Source: Mantamonas sphyraenae
Lineage: Eukaryota; CRuMs; Mantamonadidae
Assembly (NCBI GenBank): GCA_026936335.1
Contig: JAPMXV010000058.1
Span: 1-64,000, forward strand
Direction: 5' to 3'
Length of the DNA stretch: 64,000 bases
Both the position numbers and the translations under genes were made by a program. Positions within the stretch are counted from its first letter, which is position 1, and each line of letters opens with the position of its first letter. The notes below the pieces were generated by a model, which worked only from the letters and a program-made list of their open reading frames with translations, ran no database searches and was not told the origin of the DNA. Shown one piece after another: positions 31,833 to 44,200 of this stretch.

Positions 31833-33652
31833 TCACAACGAAAAGGCAAACATGTCGTTCTCGCCGTCTTCCGTGGCGCGTTCCTGGCGGCCTGGGATGC
31901 CCACTGCGTTTGACGCCCCCTGCATCTCGTGCTCCTCCTCGTCCTCCTCCAGTCTGTCGTCCTCTTCGTCCTCCAGGTCGTCCTCCTCGCCCTCGTCTTC
32001 CTCGTAGCGATCCTGAAAGTGCGCAAAGCGGTCGTACGTCTGGCTGCGCGACACGTACGAAAAGCCCTCAAAGTTGTATGTCAGGTGCGGCTCCACATAC
32101 GAGTCCACAGGGTCTCCCTCTGTGATTTCCTGGTCAAAGTACGACACATCATCTTCGTCGTCAATCTGCGGAATGAACGGAGGCTCCACCTCCATGTGTT
32201 CCATTGCATCCCAGTCGATGCCGGCGAAAAACGGATGCTCATGCAGCCCTGCTGCGTGGTCCAACCGCCCCTGCACATCTCTGTCCAGCAGGCCTCGAAT
32301 CAGCGAACGTGCATGCTTCGACAGGCCTGGCGGAAACTGCAACTGCCGCGAGATGATGTTACGCTTGCACCGCGAATCGCTTTCGTCATAGAATGGGTGA
32401 AGGCCCGTCAGCATTTCAAACCCCAGCACTCCCAGGCCCCACCAATCAACAGCCTTTCCATGGCCCTTGCGGTTAAGCATTTCCGGCGCTGTGTGTGGGG
32501 TTGTTGGTGGTTGGTTGTCCGCGTCCTCGTTGTGCGTTAGTCGATCTCTTCACTCTCCCACAAATGCCTACCACTCTGCCACTCTCTCATCCCCTTCCCC
32601 TCCACATACACATGTACGGCAACGTGCCGCAGTACGAGTGACTCAGATCATCGTCTCCCACTGCCTCCTTGGCCAGGCCAAAGTCAGTCAGGCAGATGTG
32701 GCCCTCGGCAGTGAGCAGTACGTTTTCGGCCTTGAGATCGCGGTACACAATGTCCAGGCTGTGCAGGTGCTCCAGTGCTAGCACCAGCTCCGCGAGGTAG
32801 AATTGCGCCTTTTCCGGCGAAAACTTCCCTTCCCGCTGCAGATGCCAGAACAGGTCGCCACCGCTGTGGTAGTCCATCACCAGGTAGAGCTTGGACGAGG
32901 ACTGGAACGCTGCAAACAGCGACACCACAAACGGGTAGTTGATTTCCGCCAACACGTTTCGCTCCGAGCGCGTGTGCTGGATTCGCTTCTTCTTCAGGAT
33001 CCTCTTCTTGCGCAGGCTCTTCATGGCGTACAAACGTCCGTTGTTTGCATTGCGCACCAGCATCACCTGTGCATTCCGTTCCGAGCCCATCCCCACGTCC
33101 TGTGTCAGCGCCCAACACCCTCTCCTGCTGCCGCCGGCGTTTTTCCACACCCTCTCCACTCGCGTATGCGTCCTTCCCTGCCTCGCGCAACCCCCACGTG
33201 CGTTCCAGTGCCATGCAAGCGTCCCTCTACACCGCCCGACTCTACCCTGTCCCATCTCCGCCTGTCCATGCACTGTCCGCGTGCGCACGGAACCGCCGCC
33301 CAGCGACTACTCACCTTGCCAAAGTTGCCACGACCGATCACACGCAGCAGCTCAAAATCAGCCAAGCCAATCTTGCCATCGTTGCCTTGGTACACCGTGC
33401 GCATGTCTATCCGCCACGCGAGCCCGTCCCGCCCTCTGTGTCAGTCTCTCTCCCTCAGTGCTCGTCTCCCTCCGCGCTCTTTTCTCCTCTCCGCGCTACA
33501 CACATACCCAGCGAGCTCGAATCCTGCTCGTACTCGTCACGGTCCTCCTGCGCCAGCTGATCAAAGTAGCGCTGGTTGGCAGAATGAGGCGTCGCAGACA
33601 GCTCGTTGCTGTGATGGCCCCGCCCGCCCGCGTACGCCTCCTCGGTGGCCAT
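31833..33652 (-). CDS. AGC-family serine/threonine protein kinase
   Basis: Four exons: 33652-33508, 33406-33315, 33066-32610 and 32488-31833; introns have GTATGT, GTGAGT and GTATGT donors, phases 1, 0 and 1. With ATG at 33652 the protein has 449 residues. The glycine loop is split across an intron (IGRGNFGK|V). Visible motifs: catalytic Lys in YAMKSL, YRDLKAENV, DFGLAKE, a Cys-Gly-Thr activation segment ending PYMSPEML, and a C-tail hydrophobic motif FEGFSYV typical of S6K/SGK/PKC kinases phosphorylated by TORC2 or PDK1 relays. After that comes an acidic tail. No C1, C2 or PH domain is seen. Open sequence continues upstream through an acceptor at 33747, compatible in phase with a possible exon ending at 33964, so extra N-terminal residues may exist. 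Confidence 0.85.
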
Positions 33653-34245
33653 TGCGTCGTCCGCCTGTGCCGCCGTTCCCTGGCCCTCTCCCTGGCCCTC
33701 GTCATTCTTGCCCCACCGCAGTAGTTTTCCCAACAAAGATGTGTTTCTGTGCCGTGCCACACATGCGTCCACATCGCGTACGTCAGTTTCCGGCCCGTCC
33801 GTTCGTTCACGCTCGAACAAAGGTCCGCGTTCTCATCCCCTTCCCACCCACCCCCCCCACATCCCACGCTCATTCTACTCATCCCCTGCCTCCAATTTCG
33901 CTCTCATCTCTCTGAGCCCTCCTCTCACAGCCTCCTGTCCCGATCTCCGCCCTCCCAACTCACCCGTCACTCTGTACCGCGTCCACCGCAGTTGATCCAG
34001 ACGCGCCACCAGAAGCATCCAGCGGATTTTGCACGTAACCGCCGACCGCACACACACGCACATACACAAAACACGCTGTCAGTGTCACTCTTTCCTCTCT
34101 GACGCACACACACACATACACACACACACAGTGTACTCTCTCTCAATCTTCCCCACCGCGTTGCCCTGCCTCCCACTCACCATGCTCTGCAAGGTTTTCG
34201 CGTTTCTGCTGGCTCTGCTCACGCGTCCCACTCCAGCACAAGCCA
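33653..34245. other. Divergent intergenic region between the AGC kinase and PIG-U genes
   Basis: Almost 600 bases separate the two divergent genes. On the minus strand a possible upstream kinase exon ends at 33964 (donor GTGAGT) and would splice in phase to the acceptor at 33747. The segment 34050-34130 is a CA/TG microsatellite. A plus-strand ATG at 34182 is out of frame with PIG-U and might be an upstream open frame. Nothing else is supported. Confidence 0.4.
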
Positions 34246-35496
34246 ATGCGAACCCTCTTTCTTCTCCTCGTGACTCTCCTTCTTGTTGCAGGCTCTGCGC
34301 TCCGTGTGCATGTGTCTGTGGCCCACCCCGACTTTCAGGCCCTCCTTCAGAGCCACCATCAGCTTGCCACCCCGCTCACCTCCTACGATACCCTACGCGA
34401 GGCCATCTTCCTCGCACAACACAACCAATCGGTGTACCACGGCTCCACCGTGCATCACTCTCCCCTCCTTGTCCACACCCTTGCCCACTGGTCCCACTCC
34501 GACCTACCTTTCCTCGTCGCAGATCTCATCACCGCCCTCACTCTCGCCACCTTTTGTTACAACCACACCGCTCAACCCTCCCACTTTATTTATGCCCTCT
34601 GTCTCTACTTTCTCCACCCGTTTGCCCTCGCGACCTCCGTCGCCCGCTCCGCCGCTGTCTTCAACAACCTCCTCCTCGCACTCACCCTCCTCGCTGCCCA
34701 ACTCCGTATGCACATGGCTACCGCCGTCCTGCTCGCCCTCGCCACACATCTCTCTGTACACAACCTCCTTCTTCTCCCTGCCCTCCTCCTCCTCGCCAAT
34801 CCACACACACATGGGCCCTCTCGTCCCCGCCTACCCCTCATCCTGCAAACCCTCGCCACCCTCCTCATGTGGCTTGTCTTTGCCCGTCTCGCCACATCAT
34901 TCACCTCCTCCTGGGATTGGCTCCCGTCCCACCTCCGCTTCCAGCTCCTCATCGACGACATGCAGCCAAACATGGGCCTTTGGTGGTACTTCTTCCTCGA
35001 GATCTTTGCTCACTTTCGGCCCTTCTACCACTTTATCGCTCAGTACGCCGTCGCCTTCTTTGCCTTTCCACTTGCTGTCCGCCTCCATCGTCTGCCCACC
35101 CATCTCGTCCACATCCAACTCGTCGTCCTTGCCGCTTTCAAGCCCTACCCAGTCCTCGATGACTTTGTCTTTCACATGGCTCTCCTTCCCATGCTCTGGT
35201 CTCGTGTTTCTCCCCATTTGCGCTCCTCCTACGTTTGGCTCACCATGATCCTCCTTGCCTGCGTCCTCGAGCCCCTGTTCTGGCACGAGTACATCTACCG
35301 CGCTTCAGGCAACGCAAACTTTGTCTATGCCACTCACATGCTCTACATCATGGCACATGTCCTCATGCTCGTCGACTTGACCCGTGCTGCCGTCTTCCTC
35401 TCCGATCCCGATGCCTACACCGAGCAGAAACGAGTGAACGACGCACGCGCCGCCATTGCCGCCAATACCGCCGCCAACAAGACCAAGACCGAATAG
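34246..35496 (+). CDS. PIGU: GPI transamidase subunit PIG-U
   Basis: Single exon, 416 residues from ATG at 34246. PIG-U (yeast Cdc91) is a multi-spanning ER membrane subunit of the GPI transamidase, which cleaves C-terminal signal peptides and attaches GPI anchors. The family signatures are clear: TPLTSYDTLREAIFL after the first membrane helix, HHSPLLV, and the hallmark PNMGLWWYFFLEIFAHFR near residues 240-260. About eight to ten hydrophobic helices are spread through the protein, and the length is close to the family's ~430. The start is supported by an immediate signal-anchor helix (RTLFLLLVTLLLVAG). The stop is 62 bases from the convergent aminotransferase. Confidence 0.93.
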   Translation: MRTLFLLLVTLLLVAGSALRVHVSVAHPDFQALLQSHHQLATPLTSYDTLREAIFLAQHNQSVYHGSTVHHSPLLVHTLAHWSHSDLPFLVADLITALTLATFCYNHTAQPSHFIYALCLYFLHPFALATSVARSAAVFNNLLLALTLLAAQLRMHMATAVLLALATHLSVHNLLLLPALLLLANPHTHGPSRPRLPLILQTLATLLMWLVFARLATSFTSSWDWLPSHLRFQLLIDDMQPNMGLWWYFFLEIFAHFRPFYHFIAQYAVAFFAFPLAVRLHRLPTHLVHIQLVVLAAFKPYPVLDDFVFHMALLPMLWSRVSPHLRSSYVWLTMILLACVLEPLFWHEYIYRASGNANFVYATHMLYIMAHVLMLVDLTRAAVFLSDPDAYTEQKRVNDARAAIAANTAANKTKTE

Positions 35497-35558
35497 ACTG
35501 AGAGACAGAGATAACCTCATCTTGTCTTCCACCGTGTTTTTGTTGCATCCCTCATGCC

Positions 35559-37339
<1,781 letters not shown>

Positions 37340-37385
37340 GGTTTGTTTTTCAGGTGTTCAGCACGCGCATTGCAAGCCCACGTTG

Positions 37386-39648
37386 TTACGACAGCTCAAA
37401 CGTGGCCCCTTCCTCACACGCAAGAAGCAGCTTCTTCCGCATCTCCTCCAAGTCTGTGTAAGGTGGCAGCTTCAGCAGATTCATGCATGTGGCTGCTGTT
37501 GGCAACCGGCCTGTGTCCGAGCCCACGTTGATCCCAATCGGCGGGTTCATCGCTCCAAACCCCAGAAGAGGCGGCCTCGGCACAGATGTAATAACTGAAT
37601 TGTGTTTTTTGGTCATGGTGTTGGCGTTGGGCGCGCATGCGTCAGTGTCTGTGGGTCCTCTGCGTGCGTGGCTGTTCGCCTGTAGCTTACACTTGCACAA
37701 GGACGCGCGCTGCTCGGGCGTCATGTCCTCCACAATCTCCCAGAACATGTCGATGGTCGGGTGGCGAGCGTAGTATCCCGGTCCATACTGCACGTGGGCA
37801 CGCATGTCCTCCACGTCAATCGGGACATTGGCCCCGCTGATGAGCAGCTGCAGCTCATCTTGCGAAAACATGGATAGCATGTGAAGCGGACTGTCACGCG
37901 CCGCAGGTGTCAGTCTATCCACACACAAGGAAACAAAGCCTCGCTCGCTCATTCGTACACTCTCGTGCACTCTACACATCCAACCTACATCACGTCGCCC
38001 AACCCCCGCATGAATGCCTCTGTCTGCGCCTTGATTTGCCCATCCAGCATCCACATCGACATCAACAGCACAAACTGGTGCTTGTTCTCCTGCGTCACTG
38101 CGATGTTGTTGCCGCCGGGCGTCAGTTCAACCTCTTCAAACTTGCCAAACGCGTACTGGCCATCATCGACCACAGTGAACGTCAAATCCAACTCCTCCAG
38201 GTCGCCTTCGTAGTTGCGAATGAATTGCATCGAGTTGTGAAGCTCCTGGTCCAGCGACGCAAGCTCGTTCGGATCGTTGTACTTGCCCAGCAACTTGCTC
38301 AGAAAGAACTTGGCAAACGGGATGTCCAACAGGACCCCCTCATAGATGGCCTTTCCCATCATGCGGCCCAAGAACTCAAACAGCTCCAGGTGCTTGTCCG
38401 ACACCATGTGTGACGCCGGGTTGGGGTACAGTCGGCCTCCGGGCGTCAGCTTGAACAGGCCATATTGGCTATCAAACGCATGCCGAGCCAGCTCCACAAG
38501 GAAGTCCTTGAATAGTCCGCCCCCGTCAATGCCCGCCTCTCCCTCAAACGTGACCTGAATGCGGTCGCGGATGCCCTTGCCCAGATGCCACAAAGACGCA
38601 AAGCCATCCTCCACAATATGGTCTCGTCGAATGGTCACATTGCGTCCAAACGTGTGGTAGTAGCCAGTCGATTCTTTCTGGGCGTCCATCGTCTCGCGAA
38701 ACACCGCCACACGTGTTTCAAATGGCAACACCCACGGGATGTGCTGCAGCACCTGAAACGTCCTTGGCTGCGCCTCTTCTATGTACTGGCGCACAAACTG
38801 GCTGGTGTTCAAAGCCGTACTGGGCGCCAGCCAGCGCTCCACATCCAGAAAATGGATGCGCGAGTCGCGGTCGTACAGCTGATCCAACAGTTGCACCAGC
38901 CAACGCAACAGATTGTGCGGACTGCTCTGAGTTTGCACAGGGTGGAACAGGAAGCGCAGAGCCAGTTGATTCAGCAGTTCTGTCAGCTGCTGCAATTGCG
39001 ATGGAAGCAGACCAGCCGCATTCTCTTGAAACTCCTGGTCTGAGATCGACTGCAGGGCTGTGCTCAGCGTCGAACAGAAGAGCTGAAGCAGAGGCAACAC
39101 CAGATGTTCTTTCTGGCAGGCGCCCTCTTGGATGAGCTGCTTGATGTACGTCACATTGGCCACCAATGTCGCAAAAAGCATCTGCAGACCGCTCTTGCTG
39201 AAAGCAATCGACGGCATGATGTGTGCGTTCACCATACGCGGCCATCGCTCCATCAACACATTGTACAAGCTGCAGAACGCCAGAATCGGTGCCATCTCAT
39301 CGTCAGCCTCTTCCACATCTTCCTTCTCATCGTGCACTTCAATGTGGTACGCCATGCTCGCACGCTTGACGTCAATAGAGAACACATTCCACTTGGACGA
39401 TGTGTCCAACGAGGGCATTCGTTGCAGCGAAGAGGACGAAGAGGAAGACGAAGAACTTGAGAGCGAATGGCCGCCGCTGGTTTCTGCGGGCAGCAGCGCC
39501 TGGAAAATGCGTTGCAGGTGTTCCTGGCTGTACACAATGTTGATCAACACCTGCAACACGTCCGGGGGCTGTGGCGACGCGTTGACACCCGAAATGGGCG
39601 CAATTGAGAAGCCGTCGCCCTGGATTCCACCACGCCCACCACCAGCAC

Positions 39649-39679
<31 letters not shown>

Positions 39680-41179
39680 CTCTGTTTTGTTCCATGACCA
39701 CATGGACACATGGCCTTCGTCGTCTTGGTGGGCTTCTTCGCTGTGTTGGCCCAACCCCTCATCCTCTTCGTCCTCATCGTACGTGACCAGATCGCCACGC
39801 GTGTCTGCATTTGCATCCAGGTTCTGCAACGCCAAGTCGATGTTGCTGAGGCGGTGAACGTTTGTGGGCACGTGCCGGTACAGCTGCGTGAGCAGCGTGA
39901 CATAGCCGAGAACAATGTCCGCGTCGACATCGGCACCTTCCTTGAGGATGTGCGCATACGCGAGGTGCACCAGATTCCCAAGCAGCCATGACAGGGCTGA
40001 GCACGGCTCCCCCGTCTCTGCATCCGCCAGAAGCTGTGTAGGCAGTCGAGATGCGGTGTGCTGCCACGTCGACACCCCACGCCTGCCCACAAACGCCCCA
40101 AAAACCACACTCCAAAGCTGCGAGTCTCGCAGCACCTTTCGATGTGGCTTGCCCATTTGGGCCACAATGCGCGGCATCGTCAAGGCATTGGCAACAAACT
40201 CGGCAACCCAAACGGAGCATCGCTCGGTACCACGTTGTGTGCTTCCCAGATGCAGCAAGGGCCACAGCGCCATAAACCACACACCCTTGGAGTCCCTCGG
40301 ATGCCTCGGAAGCAGCCTCATGAGAGCAGGCACCGCCTCGTGCAACTGGGTAGCGACCCGGGTTGCAAATTGGATGTATGCATCACTGTCCGCAGCCAGA
40401 GTGTTCAGTTGCTCCTCTGCGGCATCCATCAGATGGCGTACAAGAGCCTGTGGTTCGTCCAAGTGTGCCACCTGTGCACAGCAAGCCAGGAGACGCCGGA
40501 GACGAAATTCCTGACAAGGATCCGGCGATGCATCCGCCGCAAACGAGCACAGCAGCGCTGAAAGCGCAAGAGAGTCGCAGGATGGATGAGTTGTACAGTG
40601 TTTGTGTCCCCAAGAGAGTTAGCGACTCGGTAGCGAGCAAGGTGGATGGCCGGCAGTGGGCGGAAGGCGGAATTGGGAGGAGGCCACACCCGAAACTCAC
40701 GATGCTCACGGTTGGCGAGAAGCAGCCGGCTCACGAGCTGCACGTGCTCTACGTCACTGGTACGACGCACGTCGAAGAAAAAGATGAGCCGTGCAAGCAG
40801 CTGGTCGACATCCACGTCGTCTTGTTCGGAATCGTGCACAAACGCTTCCCGCGCCTCCGCTTGAGCGGCTTGGCGGGCAAACATCGACCGCACGCAGCTC
40901 TGTTACGCATGATCCGCGCGACACGGACCATTGTGTTTATGAAAAGGGTATACAGATGTACAAGAGAGTCAGCAGAGCGGTGGTGGGGTGTGGCTTCTGG
41001 GAGGCGAGCAACAAGTCAGGACTCACCTGGATGCGAACTGCCGCCTGTTCTCTGCGCTTCTCTTCCTTGCGCTTCTCACGTTGGGCTCGATTGGAGGCCA
41101 GAAGCTGCTCCTTGGTGGCCTTCTTTTTGGATTTGCCACGCAAGGAGACCGTTTTGCGTTTGCTGCTGCCTGGAAACAT
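37386..41179 (-). CDS. HECT-type E3 ubiquitin ligase, UBE3C-like
   Basis: Five exons: 41179-41027, 40899-40701, 40557-37989, 37890-37691 and 37594-37386. Every junction keeps phase (0, 1, 2, 1) and restores family sequence; 1,109 residues, close to human UBE3C (1,083). The first splice completes an IQ motif, AAVRIQ|SCVRSMFARQ. A long helical middle contains Ser and Glu/Asp tracts. The HECT domain begins near residue 740 (IRDRIQVTFEGEAGIDGGGL) and ends with GRLPTAATCMNLLKLP, where Cys 1077 is the ubiquitin-accepting residue. UBE3C acts with the proteasome to extend Lys29/Lys48-linked chains. UBE3B is the nearest alternative; N-terminal IQ position and overall length favour UBE3C. Confidence 0.9.
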
Positions 41180-41234
41180 GGCGCTGCGGTTGGATGCGCT
41201 AGCGCGGCCAAATCGAGCCCACTCAGTGCAGGAC
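41180..41234. promoter_or_regulatory. 55-base divergent region between HECT and IQ-repeat genes
   Basis: The HECT gene starts at 41179 on the minus strand. The plus-strand IQ gene could start at 41178, sharing the palindrome CATG at 41177-41180, or at the next in-frame ATG, 41235. I prefer 41235 because a zero-length leader is unlikely and 55 bases matches the other divergent spacers. The stretch contains cgcgctagcgcg-like GC-rich sequence and cggccaaat. Confidence 0.45.
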
Positions 41235-44200
41235 ATGTCGACACATGGATCGCGAGTGACGTTGAGTGGTCGGGCAAGAGCATCGGGACCTCCACGGCGG
41301 CGTGCGACGAGCCCTGTGCGCAAGGCTTCTTCAAGCAATTTGCGCCCCGGTGACACGTTGTCCAACAGCTCGCAGCAGCGGCCTTTGTCGGCATCAACAA
41401 CTTTGTCCAGCAGCAGTCGTCTCAGCAACGGCTATGGACGCGCAAGCGAGCCCGCAGGACCACGTAGGACCGGTGGTCCTGGGCGGAGACCTCTCAGCGC
41501 CAACACAGGGACAAGCAACAGCAAGGGCATGACACACCACGAGTTCTCAGCCTCATTGGATCAGCTGCGTGAACAAGCGCACGCCGAACTGCGTCGCTCG
41601 TCCACAGGAGCATCAAGTACGTCGCGGCGGACACCGGCCAAGGTCGGATTGGTTGCGGCGCCCACCAAGCACCAACGCGGAGGAGCCACCCTTGCGTTTG
41701 GCGACATGTCGAAGCTGGGTGGTGATACAAATGGACGCACGGGTCGACGCAAGTCCAGTAAGGGCGGGGCCAAGAAAAAGAGGAGCCAGAGTTTGCGTCG
41801 AAAGACGTTGAATGGCGCGCAGCCGCTGGGGCCGATTTCGGCCCCAGTGAGGGACGAAGTGGAGTTGAACGCCCAACGGCAGGCTTTGCGAAAAGATGTG
41901 CACGAGATGAACGACGAAATGATGGTGTTGAAAGAGGGAATGGCGCGCTTGGAGCACGAAAATCGTCAGCTCCGCACGCAGAAGGCCCGCTTGGAGGCCG
42001 AAGTGAAGAAGAACAAGAAGCACTACATGGAGACTCTGGCTACACGCGCTCAAGATGATCTCACTGGTGGCGCACGCAAGCTGTACAACAACGAGGCGCG
42101 CGTGGAAACGCTAGAAAACACTGTGAAAGAGCTGCGACGACAAGTATCCCTGAAGGAGGAGGAGGTGCGTAACTTTCGACAGTCGCTCAAGTACACAAAG
42201 ATGGACGAGATCCAGAAGGAGGCACAGGTGTACTTTGCAGAGATGCGGCGACTGCAACGGGAGCTGCAGCGCCGAGCGGATGTGCACGCACCAGCCAACG
42301 AAGAAAAGCGTGCATACAACGAGCAGATTCGTGCTCTGAAGGAACGTGTGGAGGCGTACAAAAACAGCGGCTCAGATGCACGCCTCGAGCTTGCCGAGAT
42401 GGAAGAGAAATACGCGGAAGCGAACAAAAAACTAAGCGAGATGCGCGAGGGGCTGTTGAAACGAGACGAGGTGATTGGGCAACTGAAACAAGAGCTGGCG
42501 ACACTGAAGCGAGATGAGTTTATTGCCAGCCAGAATGTGCGCCAGTTGGACAAGCAGCTGATGAGTGCACAGAAGCGGCTCGATTTTGAACGGGAGCAAC
42601 GGTACGCACAGGAGGAACAAGAGGCAAGGACATCGCGTCAGGCAGAAATTCAAAAACGACTGCTCCAGGAGGAAGAGTTTGCTAGAAACCCCATGGCTCG
42701 TAGTGGATCAACTTCGCGCAGGGAGAGCTTGCAGGAGAAGCGTCGCCGAGAGGAGGAAGAGCGGGAGCTTGAGGAGGCAGCGAAGCGGATCCAGGCAATC
42801 CAACGTGGTCGCATAGCACGGAAGCAGTACCAGAGCGAGAAAGAACGAGCAAACGCAGATCGACGCTTGTCAAACCAGCGCGGCAGCCGACGTGGTTCGC
42901 CTGTGAGGGAGGGTACATCACCGTCGCGCAGGGAGAGCTTGCAGGAGAAGCGTCGCCGAGAGGAGGAAGAGCGGGAGCTTGAGGAGGCAGCGAAGCGGAT
43001 CCAGGCCATCCAGCGTGGTCGCATAGCACGGAAGCAGTACCAGAGCGAGAAAGAACGAGCAAACGCAGATCGACGCTTGTCAAACCAGCGCGGCAGCCGA
43101 CGTGGTTCGCCTGTGAGGGAGGGTACATCACCGTCGCGCAGGGAGAGCTTGCAGGAGAAGCGTCGCCGAGAGGAGGAAGAGCGGGAGCTTGAGGCAGCAG
43201 CGAAGCGGATCCAGGCAGATCGACGCTTGTCAAACCAGCGCCAGCCGACGTGGTCGCATCGCGCAGGGAGAGCTTGCACGGAAGCAGTACCAGAGCGTCG
43301 CATAGCAAAGAACGAGCGAGAAAAACGCAGATCGACGCTTGTCGAACCAGCGCGGCAGCCGACGTGGTTCGCCTGTGAGGGAGGGTACATCACCGTCGCG
43401 CAGGGAGAGCTTGCAGGAGAAGCGTCGCCGAGAGGAGGAAGAGCGGGAGCTTGAGGAGGCAGCGAAGCGGATCCAGGCCATCCAACGTGGTCGCATAGCA
43501 CGGAAGCAGTACCAGAGCGAGAAAGAACGAGCAAACGCAGATCGACGCTTGTCGAACCAGCGCGGCAGCCGACGTGGTTCGCCTGTGAGGGAGGGTACAT
43601 CACCGTCGCGCAGGGAGAGCTTGCAGGAGAAGCGTCGCCGAGAGGAGGAAGAGCGGGAGCTTGAGGAGGCAGCGAAGCGGATCCAGGCCATCCAACGTGG
43701 TCGCATAGCACGGAAGCAGTACCAGAGCGAGAAAGAACGAGCAAACGCAGATCGACGCTTGTCGAACCAGCGCGGCAGCCGACGTGGTTCGCCTGTCAGG
43801 GAGGGTACATCACCGTCGCGCAGGGAGAGCTTGCAGGAGAAGCGTCGCCGAGAGGAGGAAGAGCGGGAGCTTGAGGAGGCAGCTCTTCGCATTCAGGCGA
43901 TGCAGCGTGGACGCATGGCACGCAGGCAGTACCAGATGGAACGGGAACGCAGGACGGCAGGTGGGCGTGATCGACGCGATCGCACGTCTCGCTCTCGCTC
44001 GAGCAGTCGCACACGCACAGGACGCACCAGCCGCACGCCGTCACCCAAGGGTCGCACACGGGGTACAGCCACCACACCCAAGGGAGTACAACGTCAACAG
44101 AGCAAGGCGGATCGCATGCGCGAGTACGATGCCAAGAGGCGTGCGGAGAAGGAGAAAAAGGCAGAGGAGCTGGCCGAGGAGGAGGCAGCTCTGCGCATCC

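Noticed and set aside
34182-34245. ATG at 34182 as the start of a secreted protein ahead of PIG-U.
   Set aside because: It is out of frame with PIG-U and turns into Pro/Ser-rich nonsense; at most an upstream open frame.
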